From positions 1-64,000 of the forward strand of contig DATDDN010000038.1 in NCBI GenBank assembly GCA_036523795.1: a stretch of 64,000 nt of DNA. The letters run 5' to 3'. How positions within the stretch are numbered: the first letter of the stretch is position 1; each line of letters starts with the position of its first letter. This document shows positions 25,338-32,171 of this stretch, piece after piece. The notes beneath the pieces are model-generated. The model was given only the letters and a program-made list of their open reading frames with translations, was not told the origin of the DNA and ran no database searches. The translations under genes and the position numbers were made by a program. This DNA comes from 39-52-133 sp036523795. GTDB taxonomy: Bacteria; Pseudomonadota; Gammaproteobacteria; Burkholderiales; Gallionellaceae.

Positions 25338-25592
25338 TCACCTGCCAAACTGGTTTTTTTCGATATCCCTCTCGAATTCTTCAACCCATCTAGAGCCATC
25401 TCCAATCGGGTATTCCGCTTTCAGGTTAGTGGATTTTTGCGTGATCACGACAAACCCGGTAAGCGCCAATATCTCATCGGTCTTGGAGTCTGTGGTATCG
25501 GTCTGCGCCAGGTCAAAGTCTTCCGCCGGCAGGTTGAATCGCTTCAACACCGCCTGGAAATGATCTCTCTCGTCCTGCTCGATAAGATTCAT
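25338..25592 (-). CDS. Small conserved hypothetical protein
   Basis: 84 residues starting MNLIEQDERDHFQAVLKRFN and ending in SRWVEEFERDIEKNQFGR. The pattern of a helix, the motif FVVITQKSTNLKAEYPIGDG and a C-terminal amphipathic helix suggests a small folded cytoplasmic protein. I do not recognise a characterised family. A ribosome binding site is not strong. The gene stands between yegD and the YdcF-like gene with gaps of more than 110 bases on both sides. Confidence 0.6.
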   Translation of the reverse strand: MNLIEQDERDHFQAVLKRFNLPAEDFDLAQTDTTDSKTDEILALTGFVVITQKSTNLKAEYPIGDGSRWVEEFERDIEKNQFGR

Positions 25593-25709
25593 CTGAATTC
25601 AGCGCCTCTCGTGTGGATCATGTTGGCACTAGCTGCGCGGAATGGCAATCACAATTGCCCGTTACCGGCTATTTTCATGCCTGATTCATCCTGAGGCCGC
25701 GGCAGCCGT

Positions 25710-26276
25710 TCAACTCTTCAGGCCTGCGTAATAGGCAACATAGGCAAGCACCTCGCGCGGAACAGAATACAGATCCCGCAGTTCGACATAATGCGCGTGC
25801 GCCGTACCCGCGACTTGCACGCCATTGCGCTTGAGCGCGAGCCTTGTGCGTGCGATGTGGAAGTATTGCGTGGCAACGATGGCCGAGGTCAGCTTGTTGG
25901 CGCGCATGTAGCTGGCCGCATTTCTGGCGGTGGCGGCCGTATCCACGCCCAGGCTGTCCTTGACTATCGCCGATGAGGGGACGCCATTCTTTGAAAGATA
26001 GCTGGACATGGCGACCGCCTCATCAAATCCTTCGCGCCCCTTGCCTCCGCTGACGAAGATGATGGATGCATGGTGCGCGTGAAACAGCTGGAGCGCAACG
26101 TCCAGCCTGGCCTGCAGCCGTGGGCTCGGGGTTCCATCAGGAGCCACGGCGTTTCCCGGCACGACGATCACGTCGGCGTCTGCCACTTCATCGTTAAGCC
26201 CCGTGACAACAATCGCCGCTGTCGCAAGAAGAAAGCAGCCAAGGGCAAGAAGGGAGAAAAGCTTTAGTCTTCGCAT
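25710..26276 (-). CDS. YdcF/SanA family protein (DUF218)
   Basis: 188 residues with an N-terminal transmembrane anchor (LFSLLALGCFLLATAAIVV), then the DUF218 domain: DADVIVVPGNAVAPDGTPS, SIIFVSGGKGREGFDEA, DTAATARNAASYM and ATQYFHIARTRLALKRNG. Members such as ElyC and SanA act in the envelope, affecting peptidoglycan or lipid carrier use and vancomycin tolerance. The exact reaction is unsettled. The short length and single anchor are closest to SanA-type members. Monocistronic. Confidence 0.85.
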   Translation of the reverse strand: MRRLKLFSLLALGCFLLATAAIVVTGLNDEVADADVIVVPGNAVAPDGTPSPRLQARLDVALQLFHAHHASIIFVSGGKGREGFDEAVAMSSYLSKNGVPSSAIVKDSLGVDTAATARNAASYMRANKLTSAIVATQYFHIARTRLALKRNGVQVAGTAHAHYVELRDLYSVPREVLAYVAYYAGLKS

Positions 26277-26336
26277 ATTTTTATCGACGCATAAGATCGG
26301 GGGAAGATCAGCCAGATTCTATCGTACAGGGCTGCC

Positions 26337-27137
26337 TTATTTCAGGAACGGATACGGGCCATTTGTTTCATGCGCAGCTTTGCTCTTGTACCACTTTTGC
26401 CGCGCATTCCTGAATGTGCCATCGCCACGTGCGCGCTGGAAACTGTACAGGTACCTGCGGGATAAGGCAGGCATTTCGTAATCGACGGACAGTTCCGGCT
26501 CGCCCCCTGTATAGAGACGGAACCAGACCCCGGCAAGGTACAGGCCCGCGCCGCGCCCTGCTTCATGCCCTTCAACCCATCTGGAGACGAGCAGCCTGCA
26601 TTCGCCCTCCACCGCATCGCAGCTGCCGGCCTTTGGCGCGAGAGTCTCCGCGAAGCTCAGGGAGCCGTATTCTTCTACATCAACAAACGGTGTCGCGTAT
26701 CGCTTTGATATTGCCGCGGTCTTCCAGTAATCGACACCCATGCCATTGCTCACACTATCCATGACGGAAAGCAGATAGACCCTGTTGCCATCGAAGTCGC
26801 GACCGAATGCGTCCAGACGGAATGAATCGTCGGCAAAGAACATACCTGACATCTCCAATTGATACTCTTTGACCAGTTCTGCACCGGAGTCGACTCTGAT
26901 CCTGGCGATGGCAGATTCCGGGTCATCCTGACAGGCACAGACTTCGACTTCATCGCTTGAGCCGGCGCAGTATGCCTCCGCCTTGCACCATGCAACCATA
27001 GTCTTCTTGAATGTGAACGCCGGCCTGCCGCAGGATTCCTGCGCCATCACCGAATGATCGCTTCCTCTCGCCACGTCGCAGGTAATCAGGCCGAACAGGC
27101 TGCAAAGCGAAATAATGATTTTCGACGTGGCTTTCAT
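26337..27137 (-). CDS. Exported protein of unknown function
   Basis: 266 residues from the ATG at 27137, giving a signal peptide (IIISLCSLFGLITCDVARGS). A longer in-frame start at 27200 lacks one. The Cys in LITC could be a lipobox, but the residue after it is Asp, so membrane retention is uncertain. Cysteines recur (ESCGRPAF, VAWCKAEAYCAGS, VCACQDD, GSCDAVEGECRLL), suggesting disulfides in the periplasm. The body contains YLLSVMDSVSNGMGVDYW and no recognised domain. It is monocistronic and I do not recognise the family. Confidence 0.7.
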   Translation of the reverse strand: MKATSKIIISLCSLFGLITCDVARGSDHSVMAQESCGRPAFTFKKTMVAWCKAEAYCAGSSDEVEVCACQDDPESAIARIRVDSGAELVKEYQLEMSGMFFADDSFRLDAFGRDFDGNRVYLLSVMDSVSNGMGVDYWKTAAISKRYATPFVDVEEYGSLSFAETLAPKAGSCDAVEGECRLLVSRWVEGHEAGRGAGLYLAGVWFRLYTGGEPELSVDYEMPALSRRYLYSFQRARGDGTFRNARQKWYKSKAAHETNGPYPFLK

Positions 27138-27340
27138 AATTTTTGGCGCTGTATAAGGCAATTGCGCCCGCATTCTATGCAGGATGTCACCATGCCTCAA
27201 CCGTCAAAACGCATAGACCAAAACACACGTCATCGCCGTGGTGATTACCTGTCCGAAACATCCTGCCCGACAACTTTGCCTGAATCGGGCTGTCAAATTG
27301 CTGAGTCGGTTGAAACATCCAATTTACTCAGGAGGCCGCC

Positions 27341-27685
27341 ATGGACAAGGAACTCTCATGTGACCTGACCTCAAAGACCTGCAAACCGTGCGAAGGCGGG
27401 ACGCCTCCCATGGAGCAGGCAGAAATCACGCGCATGCTGGAAGCACTCAACGAGTGGGAACAGGCAGGCAAGGAAATCGCCAGGACCTTCCGCTTCAAGA
27501 ACTATTACGAAACCATGGCGTTCGTGAATGCCATAGCGTGGATATCGCATCGGGAAGACCACCATCCTGATCTGGAAGTGGGCTACAACAAATGCCGCGT
27601 GCGCTATTCGACACATGCGATCGGCGGCCTGTCGGAAAATGATTTCATCTGCGCTGCGAAAATAGACAGCCTGCTCGAACTGTGA
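27341..27685 (+). CDS. phhB: 4a-hydroxytetrahydrobiopterin dehydratase (pterin-4a-carbinolamine dehydratase)
   Basis: 114 residues. The active-site signature is ISHREDHHPDLEVGYNKC, including the two His residues that act in dehydration of 4a-hydroxytetrahydrobiopterin. The C terminus GGLSENDFICAAKID is also typical. The enzyme recycles the cofactor of aromatic amino acid hydroxylases; in bacteria without phhA, PhhB-like proteins often go with molybdopterin or folate-type metabolism. No phhA lies here. Start: ATG with AGGAGG upstream. It is followed 43 bases later by a DsrC-like gene on the same strand. Confidence 0.93.
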   Translation: MDKELSCDLTSKTCKPCEGGTPPMEQAEITRMLEALNEWEQAGKEIARTFRFKNYYETMAFVNAIAWISHREDHHPDLEVGYNKCRVRYSTHAIGGLSENDFICAAKIDSLLEL

Positions 27686-27728
27686 GGCCGACTCGGCGCG
27701 CTTTCCTGGCAAAGAAAGGAAATGAACC

Positions 27729-28028
27729 ATGAAATATCCGGAATACGATCAGGACGGATTCCTGCTTGATCCATTGAGCTGGGATGAAGACCTTGCGCGC
27801 AGCATCGCGGCTGAAGAGGGCCTGATCGACCTTGACGAGGATCACTGGGCGATCATCCATTTCCTGCGCGATCACTATGTGAGCGGCGGGCTGCCGGCGG
27901 TCAGCCATGTTTGCCATGTCAACAGGCTGGATGACCTGTGCATGACGGACATGTTCCAGAGCGTCAGGTCCGCCTGGCGCATCGCCGGGCTGCCCAACCC
28001 GGGCGAGGAGGCCAAGGCGTATATGTAG
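27729..28028 (+). CDS. DsrC/TusE-like protein lacking both conserved C-terminal cysteines
   Basis: 99 residues of the DsrC/TusE family: YDQDGFLLDPLSWDEDLARS at the start, DEDHWAIIHFLRDHYV in the middle and IAGLPNP near the end. In sulfur-trafficking members the tail ends in a penultimate Cys (CysA), and dissimilatory DsrC has a second Cys just before IAGL. Here the tail is GEEAKAYM and the upstream position is Trp, so neither is present. Two other Cys (SHVCHVN, DDLCMTD) are not the conserved ones. Cys-less members have been called RspA and are thought to be regulatory, not sulfur carriers. Start: ATG with AAGGAA upstream; probably co-transcribed with phhB. Confidence 0.85.
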   Translation: MKYPEYDQDGFLLDPLSWDEDLARSIAAEEGLIDLDEDHWAIIHFLRDHYVSGGLPAVSHVCHVNRLDDLCMTDMFQSVRSAWRIAGLPNPGEEAKAYM

Positions 28029-28055
28029 GCCGGGACAGGATACCGGCCATGCCGG

Positions 28056-28679
28056 CTAATGTCTGGCGAGCACCCTGTAGCTGATGTGCGTGGCCAGCGG
28101 CGAGCTGCTGACCTGCTGCTGTTCCACAGCGAGTCTGCCGGGCGCGAGCTGCTCAAACAGGCGCAGACCGGCGCCCAGCATGACCGGCGCAACGTGCAGC
28201 GTAAGCTCGTCCACTGCGCCGGCATTGAGGTACTGGCAGATGGTGTCGGCGCCGCCGGAAATGCGCACGTCCTTGCCGCCGGCTGCGGCACGTGCCTGGC
28301 TGAGCGCGCTGTTTATGCCATCGGTGACAAAATGGAACGTGGTGCCGCCCTTGCGCACCCACGGCTCGCGCGGCTTGTGCGTGAGCACGAACACGGGCGC
28401 GCGGAACGGCGGATTCTCCGGCCAGCCCACCTCGCCCTCGTCAAACATATTCCTGCCCAGCACATACGCACCGGCGCGTGCGAACACCTGTTTGACCAGC
28501 ACATCGTCGGCCGATTTCTCTCCGCCCGGCAGGCCTATCATCTCCGCGAAGGTCGCCGTATTGAACATCCATTGATGAATGCCGACACCGTTATCGCCCA
28601 GCGGGTTGCCGGGGCGGCGGTTGGTGCCGGCGATGAAGCCGTCCAGCGAGATGCCAACATCTACAAATACCTTGCTCAT
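28056..28679 (-). CDS. Dihydrofolate-reductase-fold protein (RibD C-terminal type)
   Basis: 207 residues. The start KVFVDVGISLDGFIAG and the NADPH-binding pieces YVLGRNMFDEGEVGW, PVFVLTHKPREP and VRISGGADTICQYLNAG match the RibD_C/YwjB-type reductase family, which shares the DHFR fold. The product and substrate are unknown; relatives include riboflavin-type reductases and uncharacterised stress proteins. It lies 114 bases after nrtR on the same strand, which leaves open whether it shares the NrtR regulation or has its own promoter. Confidence 0.87.
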   Translation of the reverse strand: MSKVFVDVGISLDGFIAGTNRRPGNPLGDNGVGIHQWMFNTATFAEMIGLPGGEKSADDVLVKQVFARAGAYVLGRNMFDEGEVGWPENPPFRAPVFVLTHKPREPWVRKGGTTFHFVTDGINSALSQARAAAGGKDVRISGGADTICQYLNAGAVDELTLHVAPVMLGAGLRLFEQLAPGRLAVEQQQVSSSPLATHISYRVLARH

Positions 28680-28793
28680 GTCATCGGCCCCCGGTGATTG
28701 TGAAGAAACACTGATCAGGTCAATGCGTGTCGTGCTGCCGCGCTCCCCTTATGACCTCCGCGACGCCGCAAGGTTTCGCCCGGCCAGGCCAGC

Positions 28794-29549
28794 CTAGTCC
28801 TCACTCCCCTTTCTCGGGCTGAAGGTGCGCGGAAAATACACGATCTCGTGCGGGCGGTTAAGGCGGTAAACCTGAGCCGGGCGATTGGGACCGGAACGCA
28901 CCTTATCCACCGGCTCGACCAGATCGGCGGCAAACACGCGCGTGCGGAAGGCGCTCTTTTCCAGCGGGCGCTCCAGCACCACTTCGTACATGCGCTGCAG
29001 CTCGCTGAGGGTGAACTCGCGCGGCAGCAGGAAGGCGGGCAGCGAGGTGTACTCCACCTTGTTGCGCAGGCGCTGCACGGCGGCTTCCAGCAGCTTGGCG
29101 TGATCGAACGCCAGCTTCACGCGCACGCCCTGCTCTTGCAGCGGGAACCAGGCCGCGTTCGAATTGTTCGCCCCCTGCAGGGGCTGCTCCGGTGTGGGAA
29201 TCAGGGCGAAGTAGACGTGGGTGGTGGACCAGCCGCGCGGGTCACGCTTGCTGCTGCCCCAGCTGCCCACCTGCTCCAGGTAGGGAGATCTGACGCCGGT
29301 CTTGTGCTGCAGCTTGCGCAGGGCGCAGCTTTCCAGGTCGGCATCCTGTTCCACATCGACAAAGCCGCCGGGCAGCGCCCACATGCCGGGACAGGGCTCG
29401 CCCGGCGCATCCGGCCGTGATACCAGCAGCACGTGCAGGCGCCCCTCCAGCACGGTGAAGATCACCACGTCCACGGTGGCCAGCGGGCGCACGATGCCTT
29501 GCACATCGACTGCATGCGTGCGTGACGCAACGGGGTTTTTCTGTTTCAT
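28794..29549 (-). CDS. nrtR: NrtR-type Nudix-related transcriptional regulator
   Basis: 251 residues. Residues about 25-160 are a Nudix domain and the C-terminal ~85 residues a winged-helix-like DNA-binding part (LTLSELQRMYEVVLERPLEK, then FRTRVFAADLVEP). In the Nudix box region the sequence GGFVDVEQDADLESCALRKL is followed by QHKTGV, so the catalytic REUXEE glutamates are replaced. That fits NrtR proteins, which bind ADP-ribose-like ligands and repress NAD-related genes instead of hydrolysing them. It is divergent from an SPFH gene, with two palindromic operators in the shared 116-base gap. Start: ATG with AGGAAG before it. Confidence 0.85.
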   Translation of the reverse strand: MKQKNPVASRTHAVDVQGIVRPLATVDVVIFTVLEGRLHVLLVSRPDAPGEPCPGMWALPGGFVDVEQDADLESCALRKLQHKTGVRSPYLEQVGSWGSSKRDPRGWSTTHVYFALIPTPEQPLQGANNSNAAWFPLQEQGVRVKLAFDHAKLLEAAVQRLRNKVEYTSLPAFLLPREFTLSELQRMYEVVLERPLEKSAFRTRVFAADLVEPVDKVRSGPNRPAQVYRLNRPHEIVYFPRTFSPRKGSED

Positions 29550-29582
29550 GGCGGCTTCCTGAGTGATTTTTTCGCGACGGTG

Positions 29583-29642
29583 TTGACAGTGTATTTTGAT
29601 TAGTGCTACTGTGCAACTAACTTAGTGTTACAGAACAACTAA
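29583..29642 (+). promoter_or_regulatory. Promoter with two NrtR-type operators
   Basis: Two 21-bp imperfect palindromes, each starting TTAGTG and ending CAACTAA, lie at 29600-29620 and 29622-29642, 22 bases apart start to start. A -35 box TTGACA (29583-29588) with 18-base spacing to TACTGT (29607-29612) reads toward the SPFH gene, so the first operator covers the -10 region. Two half-helical-turn-matched sites next to a divergent nrtR indicate direct repression. Confidence 0.75.
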
Positions 29643-29665
29643 GCAATCACGACAAGGAGGCCATC

Positions 29666-30712
29666 ATGTTCGGCATACGCTTTATCAAGTCGCAACCCAC
29701 CACTTACCTGATCGAATACAAGTCCGGCAAGATTGCGCGCCAGGGCGCCGGGCTGTCCCTCTTCTACTTTGCACCCACCACTACCCTGGTCGCCGTGCCT
29801 GCCGGCAGCCGCGACGAATCGTTCATCTTCCAGCAAGTGACTGCGGATTTTCAGACCATCACCGTGCAGGGCCAGGTGGCCTACCGCATCAGCGAGCCGG
29901 CCAAGGCGGCGGCGATGCTCAACTTTGCGCTGCGCGCCGACGGCAAGGGCTATGAGTCGGATGAGCCGGAGAAATTGCGCCAGCGCGTGTTGAGCGCGGT
30001 GGAGGTGTTGTCGCAGAAGTTCATCAAGTCGATTGCCTTGAAGGCTGCCCTGCTCGCCTCTGACCAGCTTGCCCGCGACATCGCCGGCGAGCTCAGGGTG
30101 TATCCGGAAATGACCGCACTCGGCGTCGACATCCAGGGCGTGTCGGTATTGGCGATCAAGCCCACACCAGAGACCGCGCGCGCACTGGAGGCCGAGGCGC
30201 GCGAGGTGATCCTGCGCCAGTCCGACGAGGCGATCTTCGTGCGCCGCAATGCGGCGATCGAAAACGAGCGCATCATCCGCGAGAGCGAGCTCGACACCGA
30301 GGTGGCGGTGGAGCAGAAGAAACGCACCATACGCGAAACCCAGATGGAGGCCGAGGCCAGCATACGGCGCAAGAAACAGGAATTGCGCGACATGGAGATG
30401 GATGCGGACATCGCGCTCGAGGAGAAACGCAAATCCTTCGTTGCCAAGAACGCGGAGAACACCAAGACCATCGCCGAGGCTGAGGCGCACAGGGTGGCTG
30501 CCGTGATGCAGGCGATGGAGAAGGCAGATCCGCGCGTGGTGCAGGCGCTCTCTGCGGCCGGCATGCAACCCGGGCAGCTGATTGCCCAGGCGTTTGTCGG
30601 CATCGCCGAAAGGGCGGACAAGATCGGGCAGTTCAACATGTCGCCCGACTTGCTCCAGACCTTGCTCGCTCAACCCAGCAATGCGGAGGCCGCAAATGGA
30701 CGCACAGGCTGA
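29666..30712 (+). CDS. Cytosolic SPFH/Band 7 domain protein with coiled coil
   Basis: 348 residues. The SPFH domain covers about residues 10-190 (LSLFYFAPTTTLVAVPAGS, ITVQGQVAYRISEP, LGVDIQGVSVLAIKPTPETA). A long charged coiled coil follows (about 190-290: AAIENERIIRESELDTEVAV and on). There is no N-terminal transmembrane segment, unlike most stomatin/HflK-type members, so it may be a soluble scaffold. Start: ATG with AAGGAGG. The last 17 bases overlap the next gene, a divergent NAD-kinase-like protein, so the two are coupled. Expression is probably under NrtR. Confidence 0.85.
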   Translation: MFGIRFIKSQPTTYLIEYKSGKIARQGAGLSLFYFAPTTTLVAVPAGSRDESFIFQQVTADFQTITVQGQVAYRISEPAKAAAMLNFALRADGKGYESDEPEKLRQRVLSAVEVLSQKFIKSIALKAALLASDQLARDIAGELRVYPEMTALGVDIQGVSVLAIKPTPETARALEAEAREVILRQSDEAIFVRRNAAIENERIIRESELDTEVAVEQKKRTIRETQMEAEASIRRKKQELRDMEMDADIALEEKRKSFVAKNAENTKTIAEAEAHRVAAVMQAMEKADPRVVQALSAAGMQPGQLIAQAFVGIAERADKIGQFNMSPDLLQTLLAQPSNAEAANGRTG

Positions 30713-31634
30713 ACGCAAGGTCATCCTGGTGACCCGCAAGACCCGGCTGGAGGATCTGCTCATCCGCTTCCACACCCTGGCGCAGGCGAAGTTCTACATC
30801 GAGCACCTGGGTGCGGATTTTGCGGACTACGTGAAGGAGCACGAGAGCTACCTGGCCGCCAAACGCACCACGGTGGAGACACTGGAAGCTTACGGGCGTT
30901 ACCAGATCATCGACCGCAGTTTCCTGCCCAACTTCCTGTTTGCGCCCAGCGACGTGGTCGTGTCCCTGGGGCAGGACGGGCTAGTGGCCAACACGGTCAA
31001 GTATCTGGATGGGCAGCCGCTGATCGGGCTCAACCCCGACCCGTACCGTTATGACGGCGTGCTGCTGCCTTTCGAGCCGCGCGACCTGAAGCTGATTCTG
31101 GGCGAGACCGTGCGCGAGCAGCGCCCGCACAAGGCGGTGAGCATGGCCCGTGCGACGCTCAGCGACCAGCAGGTGCTGTATGCGGTGAACGATCTGTTCA
31201 TCGGGCCGAAGTCGCACACCTCGGCGCGCTACGAAATCCAGTCTGGCAAGCAGAAGGAGGTGCAGTCTTCCAGCGGCATCATCGTCTCCACCGGCCTGGG
31301 CTCAACCGGCTGGATGAAGAGCGTGGTGGCGGGTTCATTCGGCGTGGTGACCGGCTTGATGCGCAGCAAGCCGGTCGACTACCCCTACCGGCCTGCGGCC
31401 TGGGACAGCGATCACCTGCAGTTCGCCGTGCGCGAGCCCTTCCCCAGCCGGACCTCAGCGGCCAGGCTGGTGTTCGGCGAAGTGAAGGCTGACCAGCCAC
31501 TGACCCTGTCATCGCTGATGCCGGAAAACGGCGTGATCTTCAGCGACGGGATCGAGGCGGATTTTCTGGATTTCAATTCAGGCGCCAGGGCGGTGATCAC
31601 CCTGGCGGAGAAGCAGGGGCGGCTGGTCGTGTGA
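30696..31634 (+). CDS. NAD-kinase-like protein with altered motifs
   Basis: 312 residues from the ATG at 30696 (GGAGG upstream), overlapping the SPFH gene. The order of motifs is that of NAD kinases but with changes: the GGDGT motif reads LGQDGLVANT, the NE motif reads VNDLFIGPKSHTSARYEI, and the glycine-rich DGLIVSTPTGSTA motif reads SSGIIVSTGLGSTGW. The substrate pocket residues may therefore differ from canonical NadK. Sitting under an NrtR operator with an SPFH partner suggests a role in NAD(P) or ADP-ribose-related metabolism. The exact phosphoryl acceptor cannot be told. Confidence 0.72.
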   Translation: MDAQAERKVILVTRKTRLEDLLIRFHTLAQAKFYIEHLGADFADYVKEHESYLAAKRTTVETLEAYGRYQIIDRSFLPNFLFAPSDVVVSLGQDGLVANTVKYLDGQPLIGLNPDPYRYDGVLLPFEPRDLKLILGETVREQRPHKAVSMARATLSDQQVLYAVNDLFIGPKSHTSARYEIQSGKQKEVQSSSGIIVSTGLGSTGWMKSVVAGSFGVVTGLMRSKPVDYPYRPAAWDSDHLQFAVREPFPSRTSAARLVFGEVKADQPLTLSSLMPENGVIFSDGIEADFLDFNSGARAVITLAEKQGRLVV

Positions 31635-31670
31635 GCCATCGGGTTGTATGGCTCACATGCGTCTGATACC

Positions 31671-31796
31671 AAGAAAAGCGTAGCGAGGATGGTCAGCTGC
31701 AAGGCGCGCGGAACGCAGCGACCGAAACATATCTTGTAGATAGGCGAGGAAGCGAGTACCGCGCAACACCGCAGATGACCACCGCAGTAGCTTTTA
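31671..31796. repeat. ~125-bp imperfect palindrome
   Basis: AAGAAAAGCGTAGCGAGGAT near the left end pairs imperfectly with ATGACCACCGCAGTAGCTTTT at the right end, and the arms extend inward over CAGCTGCAAGGCGCGCGG and CCGCGCAACACCGCAG. This is the shape of a dispersed structured repeat. The right edge runs into the stop codon of the small gene 31794-32021. No protein is encoded. Confidence 0.6.
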
Positions 31797-32021
31797 GTGC
31801 ATGCGCTCTTCCAGCTTGCGCAGCCGCTCTTCCACATACACGATCTCTTCCATGTCCAGCGGCACGGTCATTTTCATGGCGATGAAAAAGCCCTGGATCT
31901 GGCCGAACATCTGGCGGATGGCGGCGGGGTCGCCATTGGTGAGCACTTCCATCTTTGCGGCCGAGTACAGCTCCTCAAAGGTGTCGATCATTTCTTCTTT
32001 CAGTTCGTCCTGCGCAATCAT
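31794..32021 (-). CDS. Small acidic hypothetical protein
   Basis: 75 residues, almost all helical (EMIDTFEELYSAAKMEVLT, FGQIQGFFIAMKMTVPLDME, VYVEERLRKLEERMH). The ATG is preceded by CAGGAGAAGTGA, a good ribosome binding site, which supports it as a real gene. No family is recognised. It lies on the same strand as, but 150 bases downstream of, the sensor kinase gene, so it may or may not share its transcript. The stop codon lies at the edge of the palindromic repeat. Confidence 0.6.
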   Translation of the reverse strand: MIAQDELKEEMIDTFEELYSAAKMEVLTNGDPAAIRQMFGQIQGFFIAMKMTVPLDMEEIVYVEERLRKLEERMH

Positions 32022-32171
32022 TCACTTCTCCTGACATTTCAGCGGAATATCTTCTGATTCCAGCAAACTTCGGATTATGCCCTAGCCGCCGGGAAATCCG
32101 GCTGCAAAATGGCGCTACACAGCCGGGCGGGACGCGAGTATCCACGCGAGTACCAGGGAGATGCCGGCGCC

